Below are positions 42,069 through 51,226 of a stretch of DNA of 64,000 bases, piece after piece. The position numbers and the translations under genes were made by a program. Source of the DNA: Thiohalomonas sp963783235 (GTDB taxonomy: Bacteria > Pseudomonadota > Gammaproteobacteria > Thiohalomonadales > Thiohalomonadaceae); NCBI GenBank assembly GCA_963783235.1, contig CAWAMN010000002.1, positions 558,001 through 622,000 of the forward strand. Direction: 5' to 3'. Numbering within the stretch: the stretch's first letter is position 1; every line of letters begins with the position of its first letter. The notes beneath the pieces are model-generated. The model made no database searches, was not told the DNA's origin, and saw only the letters and a program-made list of their open reading frames with translations.

Positions 42069-42553
42069 TCCTGGCCCGACATCAGAACGGCTGGGCCATT
42101 CTCGCCAGTTTTCTTGTAGCGATGATGCTGACGCTCATGCCGCTGCCTGACGGAACGGAGTGGTTTCGCCCCGAATGGGTGGCCATGGTCCTTATCTACT
42201 GGTGCATGGCCCTTCCTGAACGGGTCAATATCGGAGTCGCCTGGATCATGGGCCTGTTTTTGGACGTCGCCCGTGGCGCACTGCTCGGACAGTATGCACT
42301 GGCCCTGACCCTGGTTGCCTATTTGACGGTTCGCCTCCATCAGCGACTTAGAATATTTCCGCTTTGGCAGCAGAGCCTTGCGGTTTTGGTACTGGTTGCA
42401 CTGGAGCAGCTACTGGTACTCTGGGTAAAAGGCATCATCGGCCAATCACCCGACAGCTGGCTCTATTGGCTACCGTCTGTGACCAGCATGCTGCTGTGGC
42501 CCTGGATGTTTCTGATCCTCCGAGATCTGCGCCGCCATTTCCGGGTATCGTGA
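42065..42553 (+). CDS. mreD: Rod shape-determining protein MreD
   Basis: A 162-residue inner-membrane protein with five to six hydrophobic segments. RPEWVAMVLIYWCMALPERVNIGVAWIMGLFLDVARGALLGQYALA is the conserved MreD core. The ATG overlaps the restored mreC stop (ATGA), supporting the mreC frame correction. Confidence 0.93.
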   Translation: MILARHQNGWAILASFLVAMMLTLMPLPDGTEWFRPEWVAMVLIYWCMALPERVNIGVAWIMGLFLDVARGALLGQYALALTLVAYLTVRLHQRLRIFPLWQQSLAVLVLVALEQLLVLWVKGIIGQSPDSWLYWLPSVTSMLLWPWMFLILRDLRRHFRVS

Positions 42554-42668
42554 ATGCTCGCGCCCCGTCTCATCAACATCCGGCCTCTCGGCGAGCAGGG
42601 GCAAAAGGGGCGACATGGCCTGATCACCGCCCTGCTCCCTTCGCGGGTCTCCCGGAGGTAATGGGTTC

Positions 42669-44597
42669 ATGAGACACGTCGCCGGGCGCCGGCTCACTCT
42701 CAAAGACCCGATCCGCGAAACCCACCTTTTCCGCAACCGGGCGATAGCGGCAGGGATCTTCTCTGCCTTACTGGTGTTGGCATTGCTGGCCAGGCTGGTC
42801 GATCTGCAAGTTTACAGTCACGAGCATTTCACCACGCTTTCCCATAACAACCGGGTAGCGGTCCAGCCCATCGCACCGACGCGCGGGCTCATCTTCGACC
42901 GCAACGGCGTGGTCCTGGCCGAAAATCTGCCCACCTACAGCCTCGAAGTGATACCCGAGCGAGTCGAGGACATGGACGCCACGCTGGCCGCCATTCGTCA
43001 GCTGGTGAATGTGAGCGAGGGCGACCTGGAGCGCTTCCGCGAGGACATCACGCGAAAGCGCCGCTTCGAGGCCATACCATTGCGCTTTCACCTGACGGAT
43101 GAAGAGGTGGCCCGCATCGCCGTCAACCGCCACCGTCTACCGGGGGTGGAGATCAATTCCCGCCTCACCCGGCACTATCCCTTGGGGCCACTCACAGCGC
43201 ACGTGGTGGGCTACGTGGGCCGCATCAACGAACAAGAGCTCACGTGTCTGGAAAAGCAGGAGGGCTGCGGTTTCGATTGGACGGACGCCGCCAAGGAATT
43301 GCTGGAACGCTCCAACTACAGTGCCACCGACCGCATCGGGAAGGTGGGCGTGGAGAGAAGTCATGAGGATGTCCTGCACGGAAAAGTGGGATTTCAGCAA
43401 GTCGAGATCAATGCGCGCGGGCGGGTCCTGCGGGTTCTCGAGCGTACCCCGCCCGCCCCCGGGAAGAACCTGCACCTCAATATCGATATCCAACTTCAAG
43501 AAGCGGCGGAAAAGGCCTTCACCGGCGAGCGTGGCGCACTCGTTGCCATTGAGCCGAAAACAGGCGCGGTATTGGCCCTGGTCAGCGTGCCCAGTTATGA
43601 CACCAACCTGTTCGTGGACGGCATCGATTCGGCCACCTACAAGGCGCTCTCCAAATCACGGACCCAGCCGCTGTTCAACAGGGCCCTGCGCGGCCAGTAC
43701 CCGCCGGGTTCGACCACGAAGCCTTTTGTCGGGCTGGCGGGGCTGGAACTGGGCGACATCGGTCCCGACGATAAACAGGTGTGCCGCGGCTACTACCAGC
43801 TCAAGGGCGATGATCGGCGATACCGCGACTGGAAGAAGCATGGCCATGGCGTGGTGGAGGTGAATCGCGCCATTGTCGAGTCCTGCGATGTCTTCTTTTA
43901 CGATCTGGCCCACACGCTCGGGATCGACCGGCTTTCGGGCTTTCTGCGCCGTTTCGGTTTCGGGCAGCCGACCGGGATCGACATCGGCGGTGAGGCGGGA
44001 GGGCTGATGCCGACGCGAGAGTGGAAGCGCCGCGCGCGCCGGGAGCCCTGGTTTCCGGGCGAGACCCTCATCACCGGCATCGGCCAGGGTTTCACCCTCG
44101 CCACCCCGTTGCAGATGGCCACCACCACTGCGGCTCTTTCCATCCACGGACAGCGGATGCAGCCCCAAGTGGTTCACGCACTGGAGGATCCGGGTGGCGG
44201 CAATCGGGAGGAGATCCCGGTAAAAGCCCTGGAGCCGGTGGGTGTCAATGAGCTCTCCAACTGGGATCGGATCATCCATGCCATGCAACAGGTAGTGCAC
44301 AGTCCCCGCGGGACGGCTCGGCGTATCGGCTACGGAGCGCCTTACCATATTGGCGGCAAAACCGGCACGGCTCAGGTCTTTGGCATCGCACAAGATGCCG
44401 AATATGTGGAAGAGGACGTCGCCAAACTGCTTCGTGACCATGCACTATTCATCAGTTTCGCGCCGGTTGAAGCGCCCCAAATCGCCGTGGCGGTAATCGT
44501 CGAAAACGGCGGTAGCGGCGGGGCCGTGGCGGCGCCCATTGCGCGGCAGGTGATGGACCGCCACCTACTGGCCCGCCCGGAGGAGGAAAAGCCGTGA
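42669..44597 (+). CDS. mrdA: Penicillin-binding protein 2 (elongasome transpeptidase)
   Basis: A 642-residue class B PBP that cross-links sidewall peptidoglycan with RodA. One N-terminal span (AAGIFSALLVLALLARLVDLQ), the dimerisation domain (RGLIFDRNGVVLAENLPTY) and the transpeptidase domain. The catalytic motif is STTK in PPGSTTKPFVGLA, the second motif SCD in VESCDVFFYDL (usual for PBP2) and the third KTG in GGKTGTAQVF. It overlaps rodA by 4 nt. Confidence 0.97.
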   Translation: MRHVAGRRLTLKDPIRETHLFRNRAIAAGIFSALLVLALLARLVDLQVYSHEHFTTLSHNNRVAVQPIAPTRGLIFDRNGVVLAENLPTYSLEVIPERVEDMDATLAAIRQLVNVSEGDLERFREDITRKRRFEAIPLRFHLTDEEVARIAVNRHRLPGVEINSRLTRHYPLGPLTAHVVGYVGRINEQELTCLEKQEGCGFDWTDAAKELLERSNYSATDRIGKVGVERSHEDVLHGKVGFQQVEINARGRVLRVLERTPPAPGKNLHLNIDIQLQEAAEKAFTGERGALVAIEPKTGAVLALVSVPSYDTNLFVDGIDSATYKALSKSRTQPLFNRALRGQYPPGSTTKPFVGLAGLELGDIGPDDKQVCRGYYQLKGDDRRYRDWKKHGHGVVEVNRAIVESCDVFFYDLAHTLGIDRLSGFLRRFGFGQPTGIDIGGEAGGLMPTREWKRRARREPWFPGETLITGIGQGFTLATPLQMATTTAALSIHGQRMQPQVVHALEDPGGGNREEIPVKALEPVGVNELSNWDRIIHAMQQVVHSPRGTARRIGYGAPYHIGGKTGTAQVFGIAQDAEYVEEDVAKLLRDHALFISFAPVEAPQIAVAVIVENGGSGGAVAAPIARQVMDRHLLARPEEEKP

Positions 44598-45700
44598 TCC
44601 TGGACGCCCCCAACTCCCGCCGTGGAGGCCTGGCGGCCCGCCTGCACCTCGACCTGCCGCTGCTGCTCGCACTGCTGTTGCTGTCGGGAATCGGCCTGGT
44701 GGTACTCTACAGCGCCGATGCCGGCCGCGTTGACAGCCAGCTTTTCCGGCTGGCGATAGGCTTCGCCGTCATGCTGGCGCTTGCGCAAATCCCACCTGAA
44801 AATTATGTCCGCTGGACACCCTGGCTGTATGCGGTGGGCCTGGGACTTCTGATTGCCGTGCTGGTCGCCGGGATCGTCGGCAAGGGCGCCCAGCGCTGGA
44901 TCGGCATCGGCGGATTCCGCTTCCAGCCCTCCGAGTTGATGAAGCTTGCGATGCCGATGATGGTGGCCTGGTACCTGAGGGAGGTCCCCCTGCCTCCCAG
45001 TCCGAAGAAGATCCTCACGGCGGGACTGATAGTGGTTGTCCCCACCCTGCTCATCGCCAAGCAGCCCGATCTCGGCACCGCCCTGTTGGTGGCCAGTTCA
45101 GGGGTTTTTGTCATACTTTTCTCGGGAATTTCCTTCAGGCTGCTGGGATTCGCCTCCGTGCTGTTGGCCCCGATCGCCGGATTGGTGTGGAAGTTCGGCA
45201 TGCACGATTATCAGCGTCAGCGGGTGCTGACGTTCCTCAACCCGGAGAGCGACCCGCTGGGGGCCGGTTATCACACCATTCAGTCGAAAATCGCCATCGG
45301 CTCCGGCGGGCTCTACGGCAAGGGCTGGCTCAACGGCACGCAGTCCCACCTTGAGTTCCTGCCGGAGCGCCATACCGACTTCATCTTCGCGGTATTCGGA
45401 GAGGAGTTCGGGCTGCTTGGCGGCGCCCTGCTGCTCTCGCTTTATCTCGTAATCGTATGGAGGGGCCTGTATATCGCCGCCCAAGCCCAGGAAACCTATG
45501 GGCGGCTACTCATTGGCGGGCTCATACTGACCTTCCTGGTCTATGTCTTCGTCAATATCGGGATGGTTGCCGGAATGCTGCCGGTAGTGGGACTACCGCT
45601 ACCGCTGGTTAGCTACGGCGGCACCTCCATGGTGACCATCATGGCCTCTTTCGGTATCCTGATGTCGATCCACACTCATCGCAAACTTCTTAAGGGTTGA
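44594..45700 (+). CDS. mrdB: Rod shape-determining SEDS glycosyltransferase RodA
   Basis: A 368-residue SEDS-family membrane protein polymerising glycan strands for the elongasome. About ten spans; conserved GKGAQRWIGIGGFRFQPSELMKL, LLIAKQPDLGTALLV with the key Asp, LPERHTDFIFAVFGEEFG, and the C-terminal GLPLPLVSYGGTSMV. Coupled to mrdA (PBP2) by start-stop overlap. Confidence 0.97.
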   Translation: MILDAPNSRRGGLAARLHLDLPLLLALLLLSGIGLVVLYSADAGRVDSQLFRLAIGFAVMLALAQIPPENYVRWTPWLYAVGLGLLIAVLVAGIVGKGAQRWIGIGGFRFQPSELMKLAMPMMVAWYLREVPLPPSPKKILTAGLIVVVPTLLIAKQPDLGTALLVASSGVFVILFSGISFRLLGFASVLLAPIAGLVWKFGMHDYQRQRVLTFLNPESDPLGAGYHTIQSKIAIGSGGLYGKGWLNGTQSHLEFLPERHTDFIFAVFGEEFGLLGGALLLSLYLVIVWRGLYIAAQAQETYGRLLIGGLILTFLVYVFVNIGMVAGMLPVVGLPLPLVSYGGTSMVTIMASFGILMSIHTHRKLLKG

Positions 45701-45705
45701 CGACC

Positions 45706-46713
45706 GTGAGCAACCGTTTCGCACAGCTCGTACTTATTCCGGGCGCACTGCTGCTGTCGGGGTCCACTCACGCGGATTTGGCCGCGCGCGAGGACGTCCA
45801 GGGTTTTATAACGCAGATGTCCTCCGAATACGGCTTTGACGGCGAGCGGCTGCAATCGCTCTTCAAGAAGGTCAAGCTTCGCGACGACATTATTCGCGCC
45901 ATTTCGCGCCCCGCCGAGAGCAAGCCCTGGCACCGATACCGGCCGATTTTCGTTACCGAATCACGGATGCGCGAAGGCGCCGAGTTCTGGCGGGAGCATG
46001 CCGAACTGCTCGCCGAGGCGGAGCGCCGCTACGGTATTCCGCCGTCGATTCTGGTGGCGATACTGGGAGTGGAGACCCGCTATGGCCGCCACCGCGGCGG
46101 TTATCGGGTGATGGACTCCCTCTCCACGCTGGCTTTCGATTATCCGCCACGAGCGAAATTTTTCCGCGGGCAGCTCGAAGAGTACCTCCTGATGGCGCGG
46201 GAAGAGGCGCTCGATCCGCTCGAACTGACCGGTTCCTATGCAGGCGCCATGGGGCAGCCTCAATTCATCCCCAGCAGCTTTCGAGCCTACGCCGTCGATT
46301 TCGATGGCGATGGTCGCCGCGATCTCTGGGACAGTGTCGATGACATTGTCGGCAGTGTTGCCAACTACTTCTCCCGACACCACTGGCGGGCGGGCGAGCC
46401 CATCGCCACCCGGGTCGAGGTCAATGGCGAGGCGCACCGCCCCCTTCTCGAAAGAGGCTACCGCCCCAGCGTCACCGTCGGGGAGCTGGAGGGTTTCGGC
46501 GTCACGATGCAATCCACGCTCGATCCCGGTCTGGATGCGGCGCTGATCGCTCTGGAAACCGAAGAGGGGCCGGAGCATTGGTTGGCCCTGCACAATTTCT
46601 ATGTCATCACCCGCTACAATCACAGCCCGCTCTATGCCATGGCGGTCTATCAGCTAGCTGAGGGGATTCGCAGGATTTACCAGGCAGATGGAGCGGCCGA
46701 TGGGGCGAGCTAA
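45706..46713 (+). CDS. mltB: Lytic murein transglycosylase B
   Basis: A 335-residue exported transglycosylase that cleaves glycan strands with anhydro-sugar formation. Signal peptide FAQLVLIPGALLLSGSTHA; catalytic Glu in AILGVETRYGRHRG; family segments SYAGAMGQPQFIPSSFRAYAVDFDGDGRRDLWD and NFYVITRYNHSPLYAMAVYQL. The GTG at 45706 has AAGGG at good spacing; a TTG three codons earlier overlaps rodA. A lipobox is not obvious, so it may be a soluble form. Confidence 0.93.
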   Translation: MSNRFAQLVLIPGALLLSGSTHADLAAREDVQGFITQMSSEYGFDGERLQSLFKKVKLRDDIIRAISRPAESKPWHRYRPIFVTESRMREGAEFWREHAELLAEAERRYGIPPSILVAILGVETRYGRHRGGYRVMDSLSTLAFDYPPRAKFFRGQLEEYLLMAREEALDPLELTGSYAGAMGQPQFIPSSFRAYAVDFDGDGRRDLWDSVDDIVGSVANYFSRHHWRAGEPIATRVEVNGEAHRPLLERGYRPSVTVGELEGFGVTMQSTLDPGLDAALIALETEEGPEHWLALHNFYVITRYNHSPLYAMAVYQLAEGIRRIYQADGAADGAS

Positions 46714-47698
46714 CGGCCCGCGACTCGCCCTTGCACTACTTCCGATTTTCCTTGGGGGCTGCAGCGGAAGCATCGTCAAGGACAGCGCCCCGGTCCGCAC
46801 CGATATCGATTTCGGGCGCATCCCCGATGCGGTCCCCCGGGCCGAGCCGAAAAGCCGCTACGGCAATCCCGCCTCGTATGTCGTCATGGGCAAACGCTAC
46901 CGCGTCAGGGACAACGCCGAGGCCTTCGTCCAGCGCGGCATGGCCTCCTGGTACGGCACCAAATTCCACGGGCGGCGCACCTCAAGCGGTGAGGTCTACG
47001 ACATGTACAAGATGACCGCAGCCCACAAGACCCTGCCCCTGCCCACCTACGTCGAGGTGACCAATCTGTTCACGGGGCGCAGCGTTGTGGTCAAGGTTAA
47101 CGATCGCGGCCCCTTTCACGACGACCGCATCATCGACCTCTCCTATGCCGCGGCACGGAAGCTGAAAATCACCGGCAGCGGGACGGCCATGGTCGAGATT
47201 CGGGCACTTTCCCCGAAGGACCCATCCGAGACCGGACTGATCGCCAACGCGCCTGGAAAGACCACCGATGTCGGGGGCTCGGTACGGACGGCGAACACCG
47301 GTGCCGACGACAACTCCGAAGAGACGCCCCCCCGGCCGAGCGTACTCAAGGAGACTGCCGCCGTCCGCCCGGCGATACTGGCAGCGGCCGAACCCCAGAA
47401 GAGGGCAGAGCCGATTGAGACGGCCTCGCCTCCCCTCCGGCCGAACACGCCGGAATCCGCCCAGGCCTCCCGCCTGTTCTTGCAGATCGGCGCCTTTGCC
47501 AGCCGCGGCAACGCCGAGCGTTTGCGCCAGCGGCTCACCGGTTCGGTCTCCTCCATCTCCATTCAGGCCGGGGCTGGCGCTGAGCAACCGCTCTATCGGG
47601 TTCGCGTCGGCCCGTTGACCTCGGAGGACGAGGCCGCTGCCCTGGCCGCCAGGCTGTCGGAGGTCGGCATCCAATCACCCCGGGTCATCCGCGACTGA
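46700..47698 (+). CDS. rlpA: Septal ring lytic transglycosylase RlpA
   Basis: A 332-residue lipoprotein (LALALLPIFLGGC). The double-psi beta-barrel domain has RGMASWYGTKFHGRRTSSGE, YDMYKMTAAHKTLPLPTYV and VKVNDRGPFHDDRIIDLSYAAARKL. A Pro/Ala/Glu-rich linker follows. The C-terminal SPOR domain (FLQIGAFASRGNAERLRQRL) binds denuded septal glycan. The ATG at 46700 has GGAG six nt upstream; an ATG at 46688 is possible. The start overlaps the mltB end. Confidence 0.92.
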   Translation: MGRANGPRLALALLPIFLGGCSGSIVKDSAPVRTDIDFGRIPDAVPRAEPKSRYGNPASYVVMGKRYRVRDNAEAFVQRGMASWYGTKFHGRRTSSGEVYDMYKMTAAHKTLPLPTYVEVTNLFTGRSVVVKVNDRGPFHDDRIIDLSYAAARKLKITGSGTAMVEIRALSPKDPSETGLIANAPGKTTDVGGSVRTANTGADDNSEETPPRPSVLKETAAVRPAILAAAEPQKRAEPIETASPPLRPNTPESAQASRLFLQIGAFASRGNAERLRQRLTGSVSSISIQAGAGAEQPLYRVRVGPLTSEDEAAALAARLSEVGIQSPRVIRD

Positions 47699-47909
47699 GG
47701 CAATTGCAACTTTTTAGCAGGCTGTTTAGAAAAAGGATTTTGTCCCCTCACCCCAACCCTGTCCCGCTGGAGAGGGCGTTTTTCAACGGCCTGCTCAGGC
47801 GACAGAATACCGCTCCATGGTTGTCGATGTGACGGCTCCCTACTTTTCACCGGGACGACACGGTAGACTAGGGGGCTCTTCCCAAACGGCCCAAGATCGC
47901 ACATTTGCC

Positions 47910-49052
47910 ATGAGCGCTATTCTGCGTAGCTTAACTCTCCTCCTGCTTCTTTCCCTCGGCACCGCCGCCTCGGCGAATCTCGCGTTTGTACCTTCGCCGC
48001 CAAGAATCAAGGCCGAAGGCTATGTACTGCAAGACTTCCGCAGTGGCCGGATTCTCGCCTCGGTCAATGAGAACCAGCGAATGGAGCCGGCCAGCCTGAC
48101 CAAGCTGATGACCGCCTACGCGGTTTTCCAGGAACTCGCCTCGGGCCACATCAAGCTCAACGACAAGGTCCGCGTCAGTGAAAAAGCCTGGCGTACCCAA
48201 GGCTCGCGAATGTTCATCGAGGTCAACACGAAGGTCCAGGTGGAAGATCTGCTCCAGGGGATGATTATCCAGTCCGGGAACGACGCCAGCGTCGCCCTGG
48301 CCGAGTACATTGCCGGCAGTGAAGACGCCTTCGCCGCACTGATGAACGAGTATGCGCGAAAGCTGGAACTGACCGATACTCACTTCGTTAACAGCACCGG
48401 TCTGCCTCATCCCGAACACTACACCACTCCGCGGGATATGGGACGGCTCGCCGTTGCTGTGGTTCGGGACTTTCCCCAGTTCTACCACTGGTATTCCGTC
48501 AAAGAGTTCACCTACAACAACATTACCCAGCATAACCGTAACAAACTGCTTTGGCGCGACGAGTACGTCGACGGCCTGAAGACCGGCCATACCGAATCCG
48601 CCGGCTACTGCCTCGTCTCTTCGGCCGAACGCGAGGGCATGCGGCTGGTGGCGGTGGTTATGGGGACCTCCGGCGAAAACGCCAGGGCAAAGGAGAGCCA
48701 GAAACTGCTCAACTACGGTTTCCGGTTCTACGAGACCCACCGCCTCTACGAAACCGGCAAACCGCTCAAACAGATGCGGGTCTGGAAGGGCCAGTCAGAA
48801 ACCCTGCCGCTGGGTCTGAGTCAGGAGATGTACGTCACGGTGCCTCGGGGACAGTACGAAAAGCTCGAGGCCTCCCTCAGTGTCGACAGCAACATCATAG
48901 CGCCGGCACGAAAGGGCCAGGCCTTCGGAACCGTGACGGTTCGGCTGGGAGAGGAGACGCTTGCCGAACAGCCGCTGGTCGCGCTGCAGGACATGCCGGA
49001 GGGCGGACTCTGGCAGCGCCTGATAGATGATGTCATGCTCTGGTTCCACTGA
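47910..49052 (+). CDS. dacC: D-alanyl-D-alanine carboxypeptidase, PBP5/6 class
   Basis: A 380-residue low-molecular-weight PBP that trims pentapeptides. Signal peptide LRSLTLLLLLSLGTAASA, catalytic SLTK in EPASLTKLMTAY, SGN in IIQSGNDAS, and KTG in DGLKTGHTESAGYC. The C-terminal beta domain and an amphipathic tail (LWQRLIDDVMLWFH) for membrane association are present. dacA would be an equally fair symbol. The 211-nt gap before it contains a CCCTCACCCC-type intergenic repeat. Confidence 0.93.
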   Translation: MSAILRSLTLLLLLSLGTAASANLAFVPSPPRIKAEGYVLQDFRSGRILASVNENQRMEPASLTKLMTAYAVFQELASGHIKLNDKVRVSEKAWRTQGSRMFIEVNTKVQVEDLLQGMIIQSGNDASVALAEYIAGSEDAFAALMNEYARKLELTDTHFVNSTGLPHPEHYTTPRDMGRLAVAVVRDFPQFYHWYSVKEFTYNNITQHNRNKLLWRDEYVDGLKTGHTESAGYCLVSSAEREGMRLVAVVMGTSGENARAKESQKLLNYGFRFYETHRLYETGKPLKQMRVWKGQSETLPLGLSQEMYVTVPRGQYEKLEASLSVDSNIIAPARKGQAFGTVTVRLGEETLAEQPLVALQDMPEGGLWQRLIDDVMLWFH

Positions 49053-49202
49053 CCTGAACATCGCAATATCCGGCCACAAGGATTAGCCATCGGGAACACA
49101 GAGCCCATCCCGGGTTGAAACCGAACGGCTTCTCCTGTCCTCTGTGGCTGACCTTGTAACTGCATGGCCCCGCGTTAATGACAGGGTCTGGACAAAACAA
49201 TA

Positions 49203-50063
49203 ATGACCGACACGGTTTTTCTGAACGGTAGCTACCTTCCCGCGGACGAGGCCTGCGTCTCGGTTCTCGACCGCGGCTTTGTCTTTGGTGACGGTGTCTA
49301 CGAGGTAATTCCCGTTTACGGTGGCCGCCTTTTCCGGCTCGAACATCACCTGGAGAGACTCGATCACAGTCTCGACGGTATCCGTCTGGAAAACCCGCTC
49401 TCCCATGCCCGCTGGCAGGCCACTCTTGAAGATTTGGTGGAGCGAAACGGTGGCGGCGATCAATCCCTGTATCTTCAGGTGACCCGCGGCTCGGCCCGCC
49501 GTGACCACGCCTTTCCCCGCGATGTGCAGCCAACGGTGTTCGCCATGAGTTCCCCGCTCGGCACGCCGGCCCCGGAACTGCGCGAGGGGATCGATGCCAT
49601 CACGCTGGAGGACATCCGCTGGAAGCTGTGCAATATAAAGGCCATCGCACTGCTGCCGAATATCCTGCTGCGCCAGCAGGCGCTCGATCAGGGCGCCGCC
49701 GAGGCGATCATGCTCCGGGACGGGGAAGTCACCGAAGGCGCCGCAGCGAACGTCTTTATGGTTCGAAACGGCACCGTCGTGACTCCCCCGAAAAGCAACC
49801 TGCTGCTGCCCGGTATCACCCGCGATCTGGTCGTTGAGCTCTGCGCGCGGCACAATCTGCCTTGCGAAGAGCGCGCCATTGATGAAGGTGAGCTGCGCCG
49901 TGCCGATGAGATCTGGGTCACCAGTTCGACCAAAGAGGCGCTGCCCGTCACCCGTCTTGATGGTGCCCCGGTGGGCGAAGGAACCCCCGGTCCGGTGTGG
50001 AGACAAATGGTCGAGTACTATCACGCCTACCAGGAGGCCTTTCGCCGCGGCGAGGTTGAATAG
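49203..50063 (+). CDS. dat: D-amino acid aminotransferase (class IV PLP)
   Basis: A 286-residue fold-type IV PLP transaminase, probably interconverting D-alanine and D-glutamate. Start VFLNGSYLPADEACVSVLDRGFVFGDGVYEVIPVYGG; cofactor Lys in CNIKAIALLPNI; GAAEAIMLRDGEVTEGAAANVFMV is typical of D-AAT/branched-chain enzymes. Its position between a D-Ala carboxypeptidase and ybeD-lipBA is the usual gammaproteobacterial order and favours the D-amino-acid role. Confidence 0.9.
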   Translation: MTDTVFLNGSYLPADEACVSVLDRGFVFGDGVYEVIPVYGGRLFRLEHHLERLDHSLDGIRLENPLSHARWQATLEDLVERNGGGDQSLYLQVTRGSARRDHAFPRDVQPTVFAMSSPLGTPAPELREGIDAITLEDIRWKLCNIKAIALLPNILLRQQALDQGAAEAIMLRDGEVTEGAAANVFMVRNGTVVTPPKSNLLLPGITRDLVVELCARHNLPCEERAIDEGELRRADEIWVTSSTKEALPVTRLDGAPVGEGTPGPVWRQMVEYYHAYQEAFRRGEVE

Positions 50064-50069
50064 ATACAG

Positions 50070-50162
50070 ACCACGGGGGACACGGGGAGCACGGGGCGCT
50101 CGCGTAAATCCAAGGCGACCCTCAAGTTCCAAATCCCCGTGTTCCCCGTAACCCCGTGGTTA
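50070..50162. repeat. Inverted-arm element, 93 bp
   Basis: Left arm GACCACGGGGGACACGGGGA (from 50069), right arm CCCCGTAACCCCGTGGTTAA (ending 50163), fills the dat-ybeD gap. Same family as 1283, 36376 and 37974. Non-coding. Confidence 0.65.
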
Positions 50163-50167
50163 ACATC

Positions 50168-50434
50168 ATGAACGACGAAGAGACACTGCTGGAGTTTCCC
50201 TGCGACTTTCCCATCAAGGTGATGGGGCGCGCTGCGGATGATTTTGATGCCAAGGTGGTCGAAATCGTACGCCGTCACGCCCCGGATCTGACCGAGGCCG
50301 CGGTTTCCGTGCGTGAGAGCCGTGGCTCCAACTACCTGTCGGTCACGGTGACCGTCCGCGCCACCAGCAAGAAACAGCTCGATGACATCTACCGCGAACT
50401 GACCGCCCACGAACAGGTCATGATGGCCCTTTAG
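50168..50434 (+). CDS. ybeD: YbeD/DUF493 family protein
   Basis: An 88-residue cytosolic protein with an ACT-like ferredoxin fold. LEFPCDFPIKVMGRAADDFDAKVVEIVRRHAP and the ending VRATSKKQLDDIYRELTAHEQVMMAL match the family. It is thought to modulate lipoate metabolism because it is conserved between dac and lipB, as here. The start follows the right arm of an inverted-repeat element and has no visible Shine-Dalgarno; a GTG at 50156 within the arm is the alternative. Confidence 0.9.
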   Translation: MNDEETLLEFPCDFPIKVMGRAADDFDAKVVEIVRRHAPDLTEAAVSVRESRGSNYLSVTVTVRATSKKQLDDIYRELTAHEQVMMAL

Positions 50435-50496
50435 GCCGGGGGCGAGATGCGAGGTACGCGATATCAGGGTGGATGCACGGTTTTCGTTTTGATTTT

Positions 50497-50518
50497 TCCC
50501 CGTGTGCCCCGTGGTTAG
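50497..50518. repeat. Solo repeat arm overlapping the lipB start
   Basis: CCCCGTGTGCCCCGTGGTTA, an arm of the AACCACGGGG family without an evident partner. The GTG at 50511 inside it is the best lipB start. Confidence 0.6.
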
Positions 50519-51185
50519 ACAGCCCCTTCTCCGCCGCCTTGGCCGACGTGAATACGTCCCCACCTGGGAGGCGATGCGAACGTTTAGCAAAGAGCGCGGA
50601 CAGGCAACCCGTGACGAGATCTGGCTTGTCGAGCATTTCCCCGTATTTACCCAGGGTCTGAACGCCAAGCCGGAACACCTGCTGGACACCGGCGATATCC
50701 CGGTGGTGAAGACGGATCGAGGCGGTCAGGTGACCTACCACGGTCCCGGCCAGGTCGTAATCTACCCTTTGGTTGATCTCCGCCGACTTCGTATCGGCGT
50801 TCGTCACCTGGTTAGCGCCCTTGAGCAGTCTGTCGTCGACCTGTTGGCCGAGTTCGAAGTAAACGCTTACCCTCGCCGGGACGCCCCCGGCGTTTATGTT
50901 CACCAACCCGAAAGGGGCGAGGCAAAGATCGCCTCGGTCGGTCTTCGCGTGCGCCGCGGATGCAGTTATCACGGGATTGCGTTGAACGTGGCCATGGATA
51001 CGGAGCCGTTTCAGCGCATCAATCCCTGCGGCCATGAGGGCATGCCCGTCACCCAGCTCAGCGAATTGGGCATCGGTCTTGAGACCGAATCGGCTGGGGA
51101 GGGATTGGCCATCAAACTGGCCTCACAGCTGGGGCTGCCGGGGCCGGAACCATCGGGGCGGAACGAGTCCCGGGTTCGCGGCTAA
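50511..51185 (+). CDS. lipB: Octanoyl-[acyl-carrier-protein]-protein N-octanoyltransferase
   Basis: A 224-residue enzyme that moves octanoyl groups from ACP to lipoyl domains. Family motifs: DRGGQVTYHGPGQVVIYPLVDLRR, catalytic Lys in EAKIASVGLRVRRGCSYHG, and catalytic Cys in INPCGHEGM. The N terminus VRQPLLRRLGRREYVPTWEAM requires the GTG at 50511, which lies in a repeat arm; no Shine-Dalgarno is visible. Acts with LipA downstream. Confidence 0.94.
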   Translation: MVRQPLLRRLGRREYVPTWEAMRTFSKERGQATRDEIWLVEHFPVFTQGLNAKPEHLLDTGDIPVVKTDRGGQVTYHGPGQVVIYPLVDLRRLRIGVRHLVSALEQSVVDLLAEFEVNAYPRRDAPGVYVHQPERGEAKIASVGLRVRRGCSYHGIALNVAMDTEPFQRINPCGHEGMPVTQLSELGIGLETESAGEGLAIKLASQLGLPGPEPSGRNESRVRG

Positions 51186-51226
51186 TCCATTCGCGTTCGA
51201 TCGCTGATCCCTTTATCCTTCTGCCC

